64,000 bases of DNA from Photobacterium halotolerans DSM 18316 (GTDB taxonomy: Bacteria > Pseudomonadota > Gammaproteobacteria > Enterobacterales > Vibrionaceae), in contig NZ_AULG01000015.1 of NCBI RefSeq assembly GCF_000425165.1, positions 124,001 through 188,000 on the forward strand. Direction: 5' to 3'. Below are positions 8,522 to 17,529 of this stretch, piece by piece. The notes under the pieces were generated by a model. It saw only the letters and a list, made by a program, of their open reading frames with translations, made no database searches and was not told the DNA's origin. Positions within the stretch are counted from its first letter, which is position 1. Each line of letters opens with the position of its first letter. Both the position numbers and the translations under genes were made by a program.

Positions 8522-8760
8522 TTCTGATATTCAGCCAGGGCAGGATTGTTGCTAATCAGCATGAGCTGGTTATTCGTCTTGAAGGAACGGGTAAAGTGAC
8601 TTTGCAGGCCAGGGCCGATGATATCCGGTTGCTGAGACAACCGAATATCATTACAGCAACAGGGAGTGGTGTGCAATGGTCAATACATTTGGATGATGAT
8701 ACACAACTTGAAGCCCTGTCGGACTGTATGGGCATTGCCATTGATTCTCACCATAATTAA
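8518..8760 (+). CDS. DUF3389-like small protein
   Basis: 80 residues, overlapping the menI stop by 4 bases. The sequence (FSQGRIVANQHELVIRL near the N-terminus, then a beta-rich middle) matches my recollection of the Vibrionaceae DUF3389 family found next to YdiI-type thioesterases. It has no signal peptide, membrane helix or catalytic motif. The conserved pairing suggests a role linked to the thioesterase, but no function can be given. Confidence 0.75.
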   Translation: MILIFSQGRIVANQHELVIRLEGTGKVTLQARADDIRLLRQPNIITATGSGVQWSIHLDDDTQLEALSDCMGIAIDSHHN

Positions 8761-8950
8761 AAATGATTTCCTTTTTATAGCTATTAGTCGCACTTTTATC
8801 TTTTTTGAGGGATATATCGCGAAGTTACGCTTAATGGCTTTTATCTCTGAACGTTTTTCTACAGAATCGAATTATTATATTTGATTTTTCGATGTAATTT
8901 AGAGCTTGCAGATTAGCTATTTATTGATGTGGCTATAAGAAAGGATATCT

Positions 8951-9856
8951 ATGCAAGAGCCTCCACTTAACAGAATCGCGGTTAACGCTTTTCGTGCTCT
9001 GTTTAGCAGTTGCCCTGATTTTTGTAATTTACAACCCACTTTTTATGGTTGGGTTGCATTTCTTGCTTCAGAGAAACGACGAGTGGTTATTAAGTTCTGC
9101 CGTCAGCCTGGCCGGCTGAGTCAGGAAATTCATTCTGTTAATCGTTTAAGAGCAATGATTGATTGCAAAGTACCTGAAGTTTTATTTTTTGGTTGTGAGG
9201 AAGGGCATGAATTCATCGTTATGGAATGGATGGATGGTGTTCCGGCACATGAATTACCGAATGATCATCATGCCCTGGAGGTATTTTCGGAACACTTTAC
9301 AGAACTTCTCATTAATATGCACAATCAACCTAATGATGGCGGCTTTGAAATAGCAGAGAATACGTATGATTCTCAAATAACACCTGCATTTGAAATATGG
9401 ATGAGTCCGGTTTTACGTTTTGTACTGGGTAGTGATTCTCCTTTTTCAGCGGAGCTGAAAAATCATTTCGAAAAGCTCTGGGATGAGCGTCAGCGTGTAT
9501 TAGCCCCCATGAATGAGCAGCCATCTTTTGTGCATGATGATTGTCATTTAGCGAATGTTCTTTTTGATGCAAAAACGTTTAAAGTGGCAGCAATTCTCGA
9601 TCCTGCCGATGCGGGTATAAAGCACCGGGAGTTTGATGTGTTCCATTTGAATGATATTCGTCCCGAATTGGATCTCATTGCCCGTTATGTGGCGAAATAC
9701 CCTCTTGCCGAAGGCTATGAAATACGGCGTTGGTATTTAAGTCTCTGGGATGATGCAAAACATGCATCAAACATTGGCTGGTATGATGAGCAAAGCTTCA
9801 TTTACAAACTACAGAAATATCATAGCTTAACAAAAAGGCAGGACTGGATGTTTTGA
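8951..9856 (+). CDS. APH-fold phosphotransferase (aminoglycoside/choline kinase-like)
   Basis: 301 residues with a protein-kinase-like fold of the APH family. The ATP-anchoring lysine is in VVIKF (Lys48), a helix glutamate follows (Glu59), the hinge is FIVMEWMDG, the catalytic loop is HDDCHLANVLF (195-205) and the metal-binding Asp is in DPAD (217-220). All key residues are present, so it should be active. The family phosphorylates small hydroxylated molecules (choline, sugars, antibiotics); nothing shows that this one confers resistance. GAAAGG precedes the ATG. Its base composition looks more AT-rich than its neighbours, a possible sign of transfer. Confidence 0.85.
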   Translation: MQEPPLNRIAVNAFRALFSSCPDFCNLQPTFYGWVAFLASEKRRVVIKFCRQPGRLSQEIHSVNRLRAMIDCKVPEVLFFGCEEGHEFIVMEWMDGVPAHELPNDHHALEVFSEHFTELLINMHNQPNDGGFEIAENTYDSQITPAFEIWMSPVLRFVLGSDSPFSAELKNHFEKLWDERQRVLAPMNEQPSFVHDDCHLANVLFDAKTFKVAAILDPADAGIKHREFDVFHLNDIRPELDLIARYVAKYPLAEGYEIRRWYLSLWDDAKHASNIGWYDEQSFIYKLQKYHSLTKRQDWMF

Positions 9857-9914
9857 GAGGTGCCGTTAAATTGTTTACAATATGCGCGTATTCTTGATGT
9901 TTAGTGGCAACTGT

Positions 9915-10565
9915 ATGAAAAAATTGCTCTTTTTGTTTATGATAATTCTTTTATCGGGTTGTGTGTCTTCGACTCAGCCTTCAAATCAGAATGGCGATGT
10001 CGTTCAGACTGACGAACCTGTAACGTCAGTGCCGCAGGAGCAATCTGAATCAGTCAAGGCAACGCCTTCTGCCCCGGCTGTTGCCACGCCTGCTGAAACC
10101 ACATCCCCTGACATCATACCCCGGACGGTTAAAGCAAAAATCCCCGCTGTTACGCCGCCGCAACCCAAAAAAGTGAAAACCCGTGATGGAAAGTTGATAC
10201 TGGGTCAGCACGAGTGGGTGTGGCTGAGTCCGGCAAAGCAGTTCGTGAAAGTACGGATTAACCAGGAACAAAAAGCATCGACTCTTGGCGTGACATCACT
10301 GGTTCCTTTTGAGCGTGATGGCAATGAATGGGTCAAATTTACAGCTCGCGGTATGGACTTCGAATTCCCCGTGATTCGGTGGTCTGGAAAAGATGACGCC
10401 AAGTCAGCCATTGTCCGGTTAAGAACCATTCTGGGGGATCTCAACGCACTAACCGATTTTGCTTTGGTGGAAGGCAAAGATGTTGTGCTGGGCGAGAATT
10501 TCACAAAAGATGTGGCGATTGTCGATTCGACCCGGGATTTTGTTCAGCCTAAAAAGAAGAAATGA
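9915..10565 (+). CDS. Lipoprotein with degenerate RimB/RloA-type (retropepsin-like) domain
   Basis: 216 residues. The start at 9915 gives a lipoprotein signal peptide with lipobox LLSGC (Cys16). A Pro/Thr/Glu-rich stretch (about 20-90) is followed by a C-terminal domain (about 92-216) that follows the pattern of the PF05618 'ATP-dependent zinc protease/RimB' family, now seen as retropepsin-like: LGQHEW (96-101), the DGNEWVKF strand (135-142), then VRLR and a final strand. In that family the position of RINQEQKAST (114-123) normally reads R-I-D-T-G-A-x-T-S; here the catalytic Asp-Thr-Gly is gone. The protein is therefore predicted to be a non-catalytic envelope protein, perhaps a binding or scaffold form. 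The family assignment is pattern-based. Confidence 0.75.
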   Translation: MKKLLFLFMIILLSGCVSSTQPSNQNGDVVQTDEPVTSVPQEQSESVKATPSAPAVATPAETTSPDIIPRTVKAKIPAVTPPQPKKVKTRDGKLILGQHEWVWLSPAKQFVKVRINQEQKASTLGVTSLVPFERDGNEWVKFTARGMDFEFPVIRWSGKDDAKSAIVRLRTILGDLNALTDFALVEGKDVVLGENFTKDVAIVDSTRDFVQPKKKK

Positions 10566-10594
10566 AGATACGCAGCCAGACGCAATTTTGATGT

Positions 10595-10628
10595 CACTGA
10601 GCCGGACAGTAAACTGCCTGGCTCAGTG
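10595..10628. other. Hairpin between convergent genes, no T-run
   Basis: CACTGAGCC (10595-10603) pairs with GGCTCAGTG (10620-10628), 9 bp, between two convergent genes. No T-run follows on either strand, so it is a weak terminator candidate or a transcript-end stabiliser. Confidence 0.5.
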
Positions 10629-10631
10629 CGA

Positions 10632-11453
10632 TTACGCAGATCTGGTCTGTACTGAGACTTCATAGCTGGTGAATTTGCGCACATTGATCACACCAGTGTC
10701 GAATATCAGGTATTGCCCTTTGATGCCAAGTAATATCCCTTCAACAACAGGTTCTTTATCGAAATTATGCGACTGTATTTTCTTGGGGTACAAGCTTACC
10801 GGGTAAGCAATCTCGACTATGTCCTGATTAAGACGTTCAATGGAATCTGCTCCAAAATGCAGTAACAAGTCCTGAAGCTTTTCTTCAATAGCTGGCAGCA
10901 GTTTGTCTGCTTCCGCGGTTAAATCGATCGACTCTGCATCTCCTTTCAGCATTGCCCGCCAGTTGGTTTTATCAGCGATGAATTCAGCTAATGCAACTTC
11001 AACTAACCCGGAAAGGTGACGGTTTTTCACTTTCAGTATCGGTAAAGCCTGTGTGGCACCCTGATCAATCCAGCGGGTCGGAATTTGGCTATGACGGGTG
11101 ATCCCGACTTTAAGGCCTGAAGTATTAGACAGGTAAACGTAGTGGGGCACCATGCAGTGTGAATCACCCCATTCAGGCTCCCGACATGTACCTTGTGCAT
11201 AATGGCAGGTTTCTGGCTTCATCACACACATGTCACAGCGAGCCAGTTTTTTCATACACGGAAAGCAATGCCCTTGCGAATAGCTTTTTTTCGTCTTTCT
11301 TCCGCAGGCATCACAGAAAATATTGCCGCTGAAAGTGAGTTGCAGGTGATGACCAATCAACGGGTTCAGATCGAGAGTGTGATCTCCAACCAGCAGTTGA
11401 TAACTGACGACATCGCCAAGTGATGAGCGCATTTTACTTAATGTACCTTGCAT
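10632..11453 (-). CDS. DUF2797 cysteine-rich protein
   Basis: 273 residues from the ATG at 11453, which opens the MQGTLSKMRSSL start typical of the Vibrio homologues; the frame is open for 46 more codons upstream but without support. Nine cysteines between residues 47 and 100 occur in pairs (47/50, 63/66, 73/76, then 83, 90, 100), suggesting zinc sites. Just after them, HYVYLSNTSGLKVGITR (104-120) has the spacing of a GIY-YIG/Mug113-like core (YVYL...KVGIT). The function is unknown. Cytoplasmic. The gene converges on the lipoprotein gene. Confidence 0.8.
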   Translation of the reverse strand: MQGTLSKMRSSLGDVVSYQLLVGDHTLDLNPLIGHHLQLTFSGNIFCDACGRKTKKSYSQGHCFPCMKKLARCDMCVMKPETCHYAQGTCREPEWGDSHCMVPHYVYLSNTSGLKVGITRHSQIPTRWIDQGATQALPILKVKNRHLSGLVEVALAEFIADKTNWRAMLKGDAESIDLTAEADKLLPAIEEKLQDLLLHFGADSIERLNQDIVEIAYPVSLYPKKIQSHNFDKEPVVEGILLGIKGQYLIFDTGVINVRKFTSYEVSVQTRSA

Positions 11454-11618
11454 GATAATTCTCTGCTTACATTGCTTAAGATGGGATCTTTGCCCCTGTA
11501 GGGTGAGTGTATCATTTCGGTCTTCAACAAGAAAAACCGGCCCGGGTGAAGTGAGCCGGTTGCCTTGCAGGTCAACGTGAGAGCGCTTCACTTGGGCCGG
11601 TTAAGAAACCGTATTGAT

Positions 11619-14015
11619 TTAACGGTTTTCCAGGCGGTTGTAGTCCAGCAAGCCACTTTCAATTGGCCTGTTCTGGCGATTGATTTGATTTAACTTATCG
11701 CTGAATGCCCAGAAGGCGGGATTGGTACGACGAACGGCAACGTTATCCAACAGTGCCCGGTAATCCTCTTCACTGTAGATTCTCTTTGCCTGTGAAACAA
11801 CATCCGGCAGATCGGCTTCTCTGATATGCCAGAAGGCGCTGGGGTAACTACCCAGCAAGCCGTTGACCAATGTCAGATTATCGTTTGACGGTAATCGGTT
11901 TTTCTCCTCGTCGAACAGGCTGGAAATGTTCTTGTGCGCGCTGTTACGCGCCAGAGTAAGCAACTGAGGCTGTGTATTTGGATCTGTGGGCTCAATCATG
12001 ATAAAGGTCAGTTCCGGGAACAATGTGGCCTGGCGGCCTGGTATCCGCGCTAAAGCACGTAACTGGTTGAGACTGGCTTTACTGAGTTGCACATTGTCCA
12101 GTGAGTAACGGGTATTATTCTGATCGACCTCTTTAAGTTTGGACTGCAGCATTCCCAGCAACTCGGTTTTGGGGTTTGACGTTGTATATTCAATACCCGA
12201 CGGCTGGGAGAAATCGTTGATATCACCTTCAAGGTAGTGCAACAGACTCTGGTTTGAGTCCTGATACCAGTTGGCAAGTTCCGTACGACGAGTCGCAGGA
12301 GGCAGGAGCGAAAGGAAGTTTGACTCACCTTCCATACGCAGGAAATCCATATACATTCTGGTCAGTAACTGGTGGCCAAAGTTGCCATACACATCAAAGC
12401 CGGCAACAAGAAGATAGTGGATACGCTCAATCAATGAATAGTCCAGCACCCAGGCGGTTTTGGGGTGTTCACCCACTAAACCTTTAACTACGGTTGCGCT
12501 GTCAAAATGGCGGAAAATAGTAAGGGCTGCGTTGTCGTTGGTGCCATCTCCATCCCAGATTAAATCGGTCGTCAGATGCTGGCCATTTTTGAAAGCATCA
12601 TTGAGATAGGCATTTTTTGCTCTCAGAAACCGTCCTTGTTGCTTTGCGTATGTCACCCAATTATGCAGCGGCAGGGTGGTGCTGTTTTTCTCTGCCGGCA
12701 AGCGAAGATTATCGGCCTGAGTGGCATAAAAGGCCGCCACTTGCGGTGAGTCAGCGATATCCGGATCGACGAAGACAACCCAGAACCTGTCATTGATGAC
12801 ATTCAATGCCAATTGACCCCGACAGACAGGACCTTTGATAAACCCCATGATAGTGTGCTGAGCATTGTCGATCATATACCGGTAACGGGCACCAACAGGT
12901 AACTGCTCAAAAGCGAGCAGGGGGTTGGCAGCAAGTTCCGGGGTATAGCCTGGCAGGGCGCTCACTGTATAGTTTGGTTCAATGAAGTGTGCTTTCAGGC
13001 GGGCCATGCGTTCGCCGCTAAGGGCAAATGGCATATGGGTCTTGTCTATAATGGTTTCCCGAACCGGCAGGATTCGATAATAAACGCGCTTAACACCCGG
13101 ATCATCAAAGGGACGACGGGTGGCAATAATATCTACCGGTTTTCCTGGTGCTGTACGTGAACGGACAAGCCTGAAAAATGGGGTGTGATCAGATGATTGC
13201 TCTGCATCAGGAAAATAGAGATGCGAAACAAACCAGTGTTCATACAGATAGCGGGCGGTAAGCTGATGTTTGAAATCATCTGTATTGAGAAAAGCTTCCC
13301 ACGCCGCTATTTGAGGTTTTACTTCCAGAGGGATGTCATATTGCAATGCCATCGGCGCACCGGCAGCAACCCAGTCCATCAGAATCTGGTTTTCATTATC
13401 TGCTAGCTTAGGCAGCCCGTACGGCATGCCCCATAGCGGATAACTCTGCTCGTAAGCCGACATTTCCTCAATGGTCGGGCATTGCTCATTTCTGTCCAGA
13501 GAGAAGTCCCAGTCCCCTGACAGTACCTTCTCATCTGGCAGGGGATGGTTTTGTTTCAGCAGTAACATTCTAGAGATAACACTGAGCTGTGTATTGGCCT
13601 CAGCGCTTTGCATTCTTTCGTTGAGTACCGCCGTGAATCCTTTTCTGCGCCATTCTTCAGTGCTGTGGGCATCCACGAACATACGGGTTGTATTAGCGGC
13701 AATCAGACGGGTGCCCTGATAGACTTTTTCTTTGTTTGCACCTCTGTCTATGCCTTCGGCAGAGGACATTTTTAACTGGCAGGGTGCATCGTAACAGGCA
13801 TGGCAAACCACGCAGCGATTTTCAACCAATGGCTTGACTTCATTGAGATACCGTTGAGCCAGGCTTGTTTCAGCGGGCAGAATTCTTTTCTGTGGTGCAG
13901 GCTTGCCGTAGATCTGATCGAGATTAAACCCAGCATAGGTTGCACAACCGGATACTATCAGCACCAGAGAGAGTAACAACGGACGTCGGGTCAGTTTGGA
14001 AAAATGAACAGTCAT
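11619..14015 (-). CDS. cti: Cis/trans fatty-acid isomerase, heme-binding lipoprotein
   Basis: 798 residues, the usual length of Cti. It converts cis-unsaturated membrane fatty acids to trans from the periplasmic side, stiffening the membrane under solvent, heat or osmotic stress. The N-terminus carries a lipobox-like VSGC (Cys24), and the cytochrome-c-type heme motif CVVCH (68-72) follows with further cysteines nearby (74, 79). The rest is the long Cti domain with WGMPYGLP and many aromatic motifs. Pseudomonas Cti is described as periplasmic; lipid anchoring here is predicted from the lipobox. It is monocistronic with no sign of an operon partner. Confidence 0.92.
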   Translation of the reverse strand: MTVHFSKLTRRPLLLSLVLIVSGCATYAGFNLDQIYGKPAPQKRILPAETSLAQRYLNEVKPLVENRCVVCHACYDAPCQLKMSSAEGIDRGANKEKVYQGTRLIAANTTRMFVDAHSTEEWRRKGFTAVLNERMQSAEANTQLSVISRMLLLKQNHPLPDEKVLSGDWDFSLDRNEQCPTIEEMSAYEQSYPLWGMPYGLPKLADNENQILMDWVAAGAPMALQYDIPLEVKPQIAAWEAFLNTDDFKHQLTARYLYEHWFVSHLYFPDAEQSSDHTPFFRLVRSRTAPGKPVDIIATRRPFDDPGVKRVYYRILPVRETIIDKTHMPFALSGERMARLKAHFIEPNYTVSALPGYTPELAANPLLAFEQLPVGARYRYMIDNAQHTIMGFIKGPVCRGQLALNVINDRFWVVFVDPDIADSPQVAAFYATQADNLRLPAEKNSTTLPLHNWVTYAKQQGRFLRAKNAYLNDAFKNGQHLTTDLIWDGDGTNDNAALTIFRHFDSATVVKGLVGEHPKTAWVLDYSLIERIHYLLVAGFDVYGNFGHQLLTRMYMDFLRMEGESNFLSLLPPATRRTELANWYQDSNQSLLHYLEGDINDFSQPSGIEYTTSNPKTELLGMLQSKLKEVDQNNTRYSLDNVQLSKASLNQLRALARIPGRQATLFPELTFIMIEPTDPNTQPQLLTLARNSAHKNISSLFDEEKNRLPSNDNLTLVNGLLGSYPSAFWHIREADLPDVVSQAKRIYSEEDYRALLDNVAVRRTNPAFWAFSDKLNQINRQNRPIESGLLDYNRLENR

Positions 14016-14177
14016 ATGAGATAAATATCTGCCATAAAAGCAATAAGTATAAGCAAAGGGTCAGTTATCTCAAGAACTCATATAAACAATGTTCGATTGA
14101 GGAACCTGCTGAGATGGCGGCCAGGTTTGTACTTTCCGTGAACAGGGAAGGACAGGGAGCATGATGCCCCCTGGCTT

Positions 14178-14630
14178 TTACTGATTAAAGATTGCCTGGA
14201 ACTCTTTCTTCATTGGCGGATGGCGGCGAGCCTGTTTCAGTTGCTTGCACAGGTCTTTAACACAACTGCGCAGCACTTTATCAAGCAGCACGGCTTTGTA
14301 TTCACTTTGCTCTTCTTCGCTCATGTGATCCGGCAACTGTGTTTCTTGCATTTCGGTCAGAAAGTCAACACCGGCATAGCTTTGGCTTAAAGCAACAAGC
14401 GCATGAAATTGTTCAAAGTTGTCTAAAATATTTTGCGCGCTGCCAGGCAGCTCATCCCACGCTTCACGTGATGTCGTCTCTGAGACTTTATACACATTGA
14501 TCAGCATGTTGAGCAGTTCGTCAGGCACTTTCTCGAATTCAACAACCTGACGCAGTTCAGGTGAACAATCGTCCAGCGTGTACTCTGTGTTTTCAACCTG
14601 ATCCAGGTCTTGTTTTTCAATCTCAGACAT
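14178..14630 (-). CDS. DUF3069-like small acidic protein
   Basis: 150 residues, acidic and helical, with no signal peptide or membrane segment. The central stretch (AWDELPGSAQNILDNFEQFH) and the basic C-terminus match my recollection of the Vibrionaceae DUF3069 family, for which I know no function. The start is a clean ATG at 14630 with AGGAAT upstream. It stands alone upstream of cti on the same strand, with about 160 bases between. Confidence 0.7.
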   Translation of the reverse strand: MSEIEKQDLDQVENTEYTLDDCSPELRQVVEFEKVPDELLNMLINVYKVSETTSREAWDELPGSAQNILDNFEQFHALVALSQSYAGVDFLTEMQETQLPDHMSEEEQSEYKAVLLDKVLRSCVKDLCKQLKQARRHPPMKKEFQAIFNQ

Positions 14631-14896
14631 ACAAATTCCTAAGCATGTAAAAAGTAAAGGAAGCGAATCCTAATGACATGGCACCAAAAGTCAATATAGA
14701 TGACTTTTTCCTGTTGGATGCAGAGATACTGACTGAGGTATTTACAATGTGATATTCAGACCAAAACCGTCAAGCAGCGAGGCGGAAATAAAGTGAGAGG
14801 TTGTGACCGGTATTGAGTAATGATAAATCACACATCCAACTCTGTGTGCTATAAATGGATCAAGCCAATGCTAAATAAATTCAATAGGATAACCTG

Positions 14897-15844
14897 ATGG
14901 ATGCAATGCGGATATTGCTGGTGGATGATGTTCAGGTCGAGCGCCTGCAATTGGCAATGCGGTTGCAGCGACTGGGTCATAGCGTCGAAGCCGTTGGGTC
15001 TGGCGTTGAAGCGATTGCGCGCTATCCTGCTTTTGAACCTGATCTGGTACTGATGGATATCAGTATGCCTGATTTGGACGGGGTTGAGGTGGTCAGGCAG
15101 CTTCGTGTTCAGCATGCCGAATGGGTGCCGATTATCTTTTTGAGTGGTCATGAAGAACCTGAAATGATTGCAAAAGCGATTGATATGGGAGGAGATGATT
15201 ACTTGGTCAAGCCAGTCGATAAAATCGTACTGGTCTCTAAACTCAAAGCGATGCAACGTATTGCGAATATGCGCCACCAGCTGAAAACAGCCTCTGAACA
15301 ACTCAGGCTCGCAAACGAGAAATTGTCTGAACAGGTAAATGAAGACGGTCTGACTAAGATCGCAAACCGCCGGTACCTGGATCAGAAACTGGCAGAATTT
15401 ATTGCGCTGCACGGCAGAAATAATCAAGCGCTGACTATGATTATGATCGATGTCGATCACTTCAAATCTTATAACGACCACTATGGGCATTTAGAAGGTG
15501 ATCGCTGTTTGCAGTTAGTTGCGAAAGAACTGAAAGACAACTTTAGCCGGGCAGGTGAGCTGGTTGCCCGTTATGGCGGTGAAGAATTTGTTGTTTTATT
15601 GAGCCATTGTGAGCGACCACGAGCAGTGAAAGAATGCGAACGGTTGAAAAAATGTATAGAAAGCTTGGAAATCCCGCATCAGTACTCCCCAACAGCAAAG
15701 ATAATCACTGTCAGTCAGGGGATGGCTTCCTGGACGCCAACCGGGTTGGAGTCACCTGAATACGTTTATCAAATTGTTGATAAGGTGCTTTATCAGGCAA
15801 AAGAGCAGGGCCGGAATTGCTACATAGCAGCTGAATTTACCTGA
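14897..15844 (+). CDS. Response regulator with GGDEF diguanylate cyclase domain
   Basis: 315 residues: a receiver domain (1-122) with Asp10/Asp11, phospho-acceptor Asp54 in LMDISMPD and Lys105 in VKPVD; a coiled-coil linker (about 123-148); and a GGDEF domain (150-312) with the active-site signature GGEEF at 227-231, a functional variant. It makes cyclic di-GMP when phosphorylated, like PleD/WspR-type proteins. The product-inhibition I-site, normally RxxD five residues before the signature, reads RAGE (218-221), so feedback inhibition may be weakened. No partner histidine kinase is encoded nearby. AGGATA precedes the ATG. Confidence 0.93.
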   Translation: MDAMRILLVDDVQVERLQLAMRLQRLGHSVEAVGSGVEAIARYPAFEPDLVLMDISMPDLDGVEVVRQLRVQHAEWVPIIFLSGHEEPEMIAKAIDMGGDDYLVKPVDKIVLVSKLKAMQRIANMRHQLKTASEQLRLANEKLSEQVNEDGLTKIANRRYLDQKLAEFIALHGRNNQALTMIMIDVDHFKSYNDHYGHLEGDRCLQLVAKELKDNFSRAGELVARYGGEEFVVLLSHCERPRAVKECERLKKCIESLEIPHQYSPTAKIITVSQGMASWTPTGLESPEYVYQIVDKVLYQAKEQGRNCYIAAEFT

Positions 15845-15995
15845 TCACGCAACGGCTAACGCATTGACGCTGCTCAACATCTGGCCTGATGGCGACGTTT
15901 CCGCTTGTCGGATTATCTGACCATGCTAATCTCTCTTCACATCATGCCTGTCGGCATAGTTGCCAGATATTGATAAGAAGAAAGGATAAAAAAGT

Positions 15996-16673
15996 ATGGA
16001 TATGTCCCTTACCCACATTGAAGCCCGAGTGATTGGCTGTCTGCTGGAAAAAGAAGTCACAACACCGGATCAGTATCCATTAACCCTGAATGCGCTGACG
16101 ACTGCCTGTAATCAAAAAAGTAACCGGGACCCTGTTATGTCGCTTGATGAAGCAGCGGTCATGGACACGCTTGAGAGTCTGAAATCGAAGCGATTAATTC
16201 AGGAAATCACCGGGTTTGGCAGCCGTGTGGCTAAGTACCAGCACCGTTTTTGCAACACTGAATTCAGCACACTGCAGTTCTCTGAACAGGAAAAGGGCAT
16301 TATCTGTGTGTTGCTGTTGAGAGGTCCGCAAACGGCAGGAGAAATTCGCACCCGTACTAATCGCTTATGTCATTTTGCTGATGTGAAGGAAGCTGAAAAT
16401 GTGCTCACTGCGCTGGCCGAAGGTGGTAAAGGGCCTTTTGTTCAGCGGCTGCCACGTGAAGCCGGGAAACGCGATAGCCGGTACATGCACCTGTTCAGTG
16501 GTGATGACGTTGCGGGTGTTTCTTCTGATACAACAGACAGTGCTGATCATGTGTCAGACAGTTCATACAGTGATGCCGTGGAAGACAGGCTGGCGTTGCT
16601 GGAGAGCGAAGTTGTCGCACTGAGAGAAGAAGTCTCAGCACTGCAAGATAAAATCAGAGAGTTATGTGAATAA
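15996..16673 (+). CDS. yceH: YceH family (UPF0502) winged-helix protein
   Basis: 225 residues. The N-terminal [20 protein letters not shown] stretch and the [20 protein letters not shown] motif are diagnostic of YceH, a tandem winged-helix protein. The C-terminus (about 195-225) is a short coiled coil, probably for oligomerisation. Its function is not established; the fold suggests nucleic-acid binding. AAAGGA lies 9 bases before the ATG. The following GIY-YIG gene starts inside its last codons, an 8-base overlap that implies cotranscription. Confidence 0.92.
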   Translation: MDMSLTHIEARVIGCLLEKEVTTPDQYPLTLNALTTACNQKSNRDPVMSLDEAAVMDTLESLKSKRLIQEITGFGSRVAKYQHRFCNTEFSTLQFSEQEKGIICVLLLRGPQTAGEIRTRTNRLCHFADVKEAENVLTALAEGGKGPFVQRLPREAGKRDSRYMHLFSGDDVAGVSSDTTDSADHVSDSSYSDAVEDRLALLESEVVALREEVSALQDKIRELCE

Positions 16674-16980
16674 GCGTGATCCTGCACCAATCTGGTCTGT
16701 CTATTTAATACGTACACGCTGTAATCGCCTATATTGTGGGGTAACGACGGATGTTTTCCGTCGTTTATCCGAACACCAATCCGGCAAGAAAGGGGCGCGT
16801 TTCCTTAAAGGAAAAGGCCCCTTGACACTTGCCTGGTGCTCACGGGTTGGGGATAAACGCAATGCGATGCAGCTTGAATATAAAATAAAGCAACTGCCTA
16901 AATCGACGAAAGAGGCGCTGGCTGCTGAACAAATCGCCATTGCTGAGTTATTCCCCGACTACTTTGTTGGCTCGCTCTGA
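16666..16980 (+). CDS. GIY-YIG nuclease-fold protein (YhbQ-like)
   Basis: 104 residues, starting at a GTG that overlaps the end of yceH by 8 bases. The fold's residues are in place: VYLIRT (Tyr13), LYCGVT (Tyr23, Gly25), the [10 protein letters not shown] helix with arginines and His37, then [10 protein letters not shown] and the metal-binding Glu71 in QLEYKIK. This is the small stand-alone YhbQ/UPF0213 type, an uncharacterised group proposed to act on DNA. It is intact and probably active as judged from the conserved residues. Confidence 0.92.
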   Translation: MNKRDPAPIWSVYLIRTRCNRLYCGVTTDVFRRLSEHQSGKKGARFLKGKGPLTLAWCSRVGDKRNAMQLEYKIKQLPKSTKEALAAEQIAIAELFPDYFVGSL

Positions 16981-17029
16981 TTAAGAGCCTGCCGAGATTA
17001 TTGTCATTGTGTAGAAGTAGGGGATTCTC

Positions 17030-17494
17030 GTGAAATCATCATGGATCTATCATCGATTGCTGGCCGTCAGCCTGCTGACGGCAACCATTACTGTTCCTGC
17101 CCAGGCGGCCGGTATCACATCACATCCGGTACCCGGCCAGCCACTGAGTGAAAATGCACAGCGTTTAATCAATTTGTACACGACTTTTATGTTAAAAGAC
17201 GCAGTGTTGCAGGCATGCACCCGCAGCATGGAGCAAACGCGAATGCAGGTTAATCATCAATACATTGAATATTCTCGCCTTGCCTTAGAATATATTCAGG
17301 CCGGGCGATTAGTGGTAAAAAAGCAACTGCCTAAAGTCGATTTGATTGCCTGGCAATCGAAACTGGCCAATTCGCAAGAATATTATGTAAATGGGTTTAG
17401 TGAATTCTCTGATGAACGTGTAACATTGGAATGTCAACAGGTTGCCAATGCTCTGGAAGCGATGAATCAACGCTTTGCAGCATTGCGATACTGA
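17030..17494 (+). CDS. Secreted periplasmic protein of unknown function
   Basis: 154 residues from a GTG preceded by GGGGA. A classical signal peptide (positive start, hydrophobic core about 9-20, cleavage near PAQA-A) indicates export to the periplasm. The mature part is helical with two cysteines (in LQACTRSM and LECQQVA) that could form a disulphide. No known domain is recognised. It sits between the yceH pair and yaeQ, 35 bases before the latter, and could share a transcript with it. Confidence 0.7.
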   Translation: MKSSWIYHRLLAVSLLTATITVPAQAAGITSHPVPGQPLSENAQRLINLYTTFMLKDAVLQACTRSMEQTRMQVNHQYIEYSRLALEYIQAGRLVVKKQLPKVDLIAWQSKLANSQEYYVNGFSEFSDERVTLECQQVANALEAMNQRFAALRY

Positions 17495-17529
17495 ATATTC
17501 CATTTTGATTTTTACTGAGAAGCCCAAAT

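Noticed and set aside
8951-9856. APH-fold kinase as an aminoglycoside-resistance gene
   Set aside because: The fold covers many small-molecule kinases and nothing mobile surrounds it; resistance cannot be claimed.
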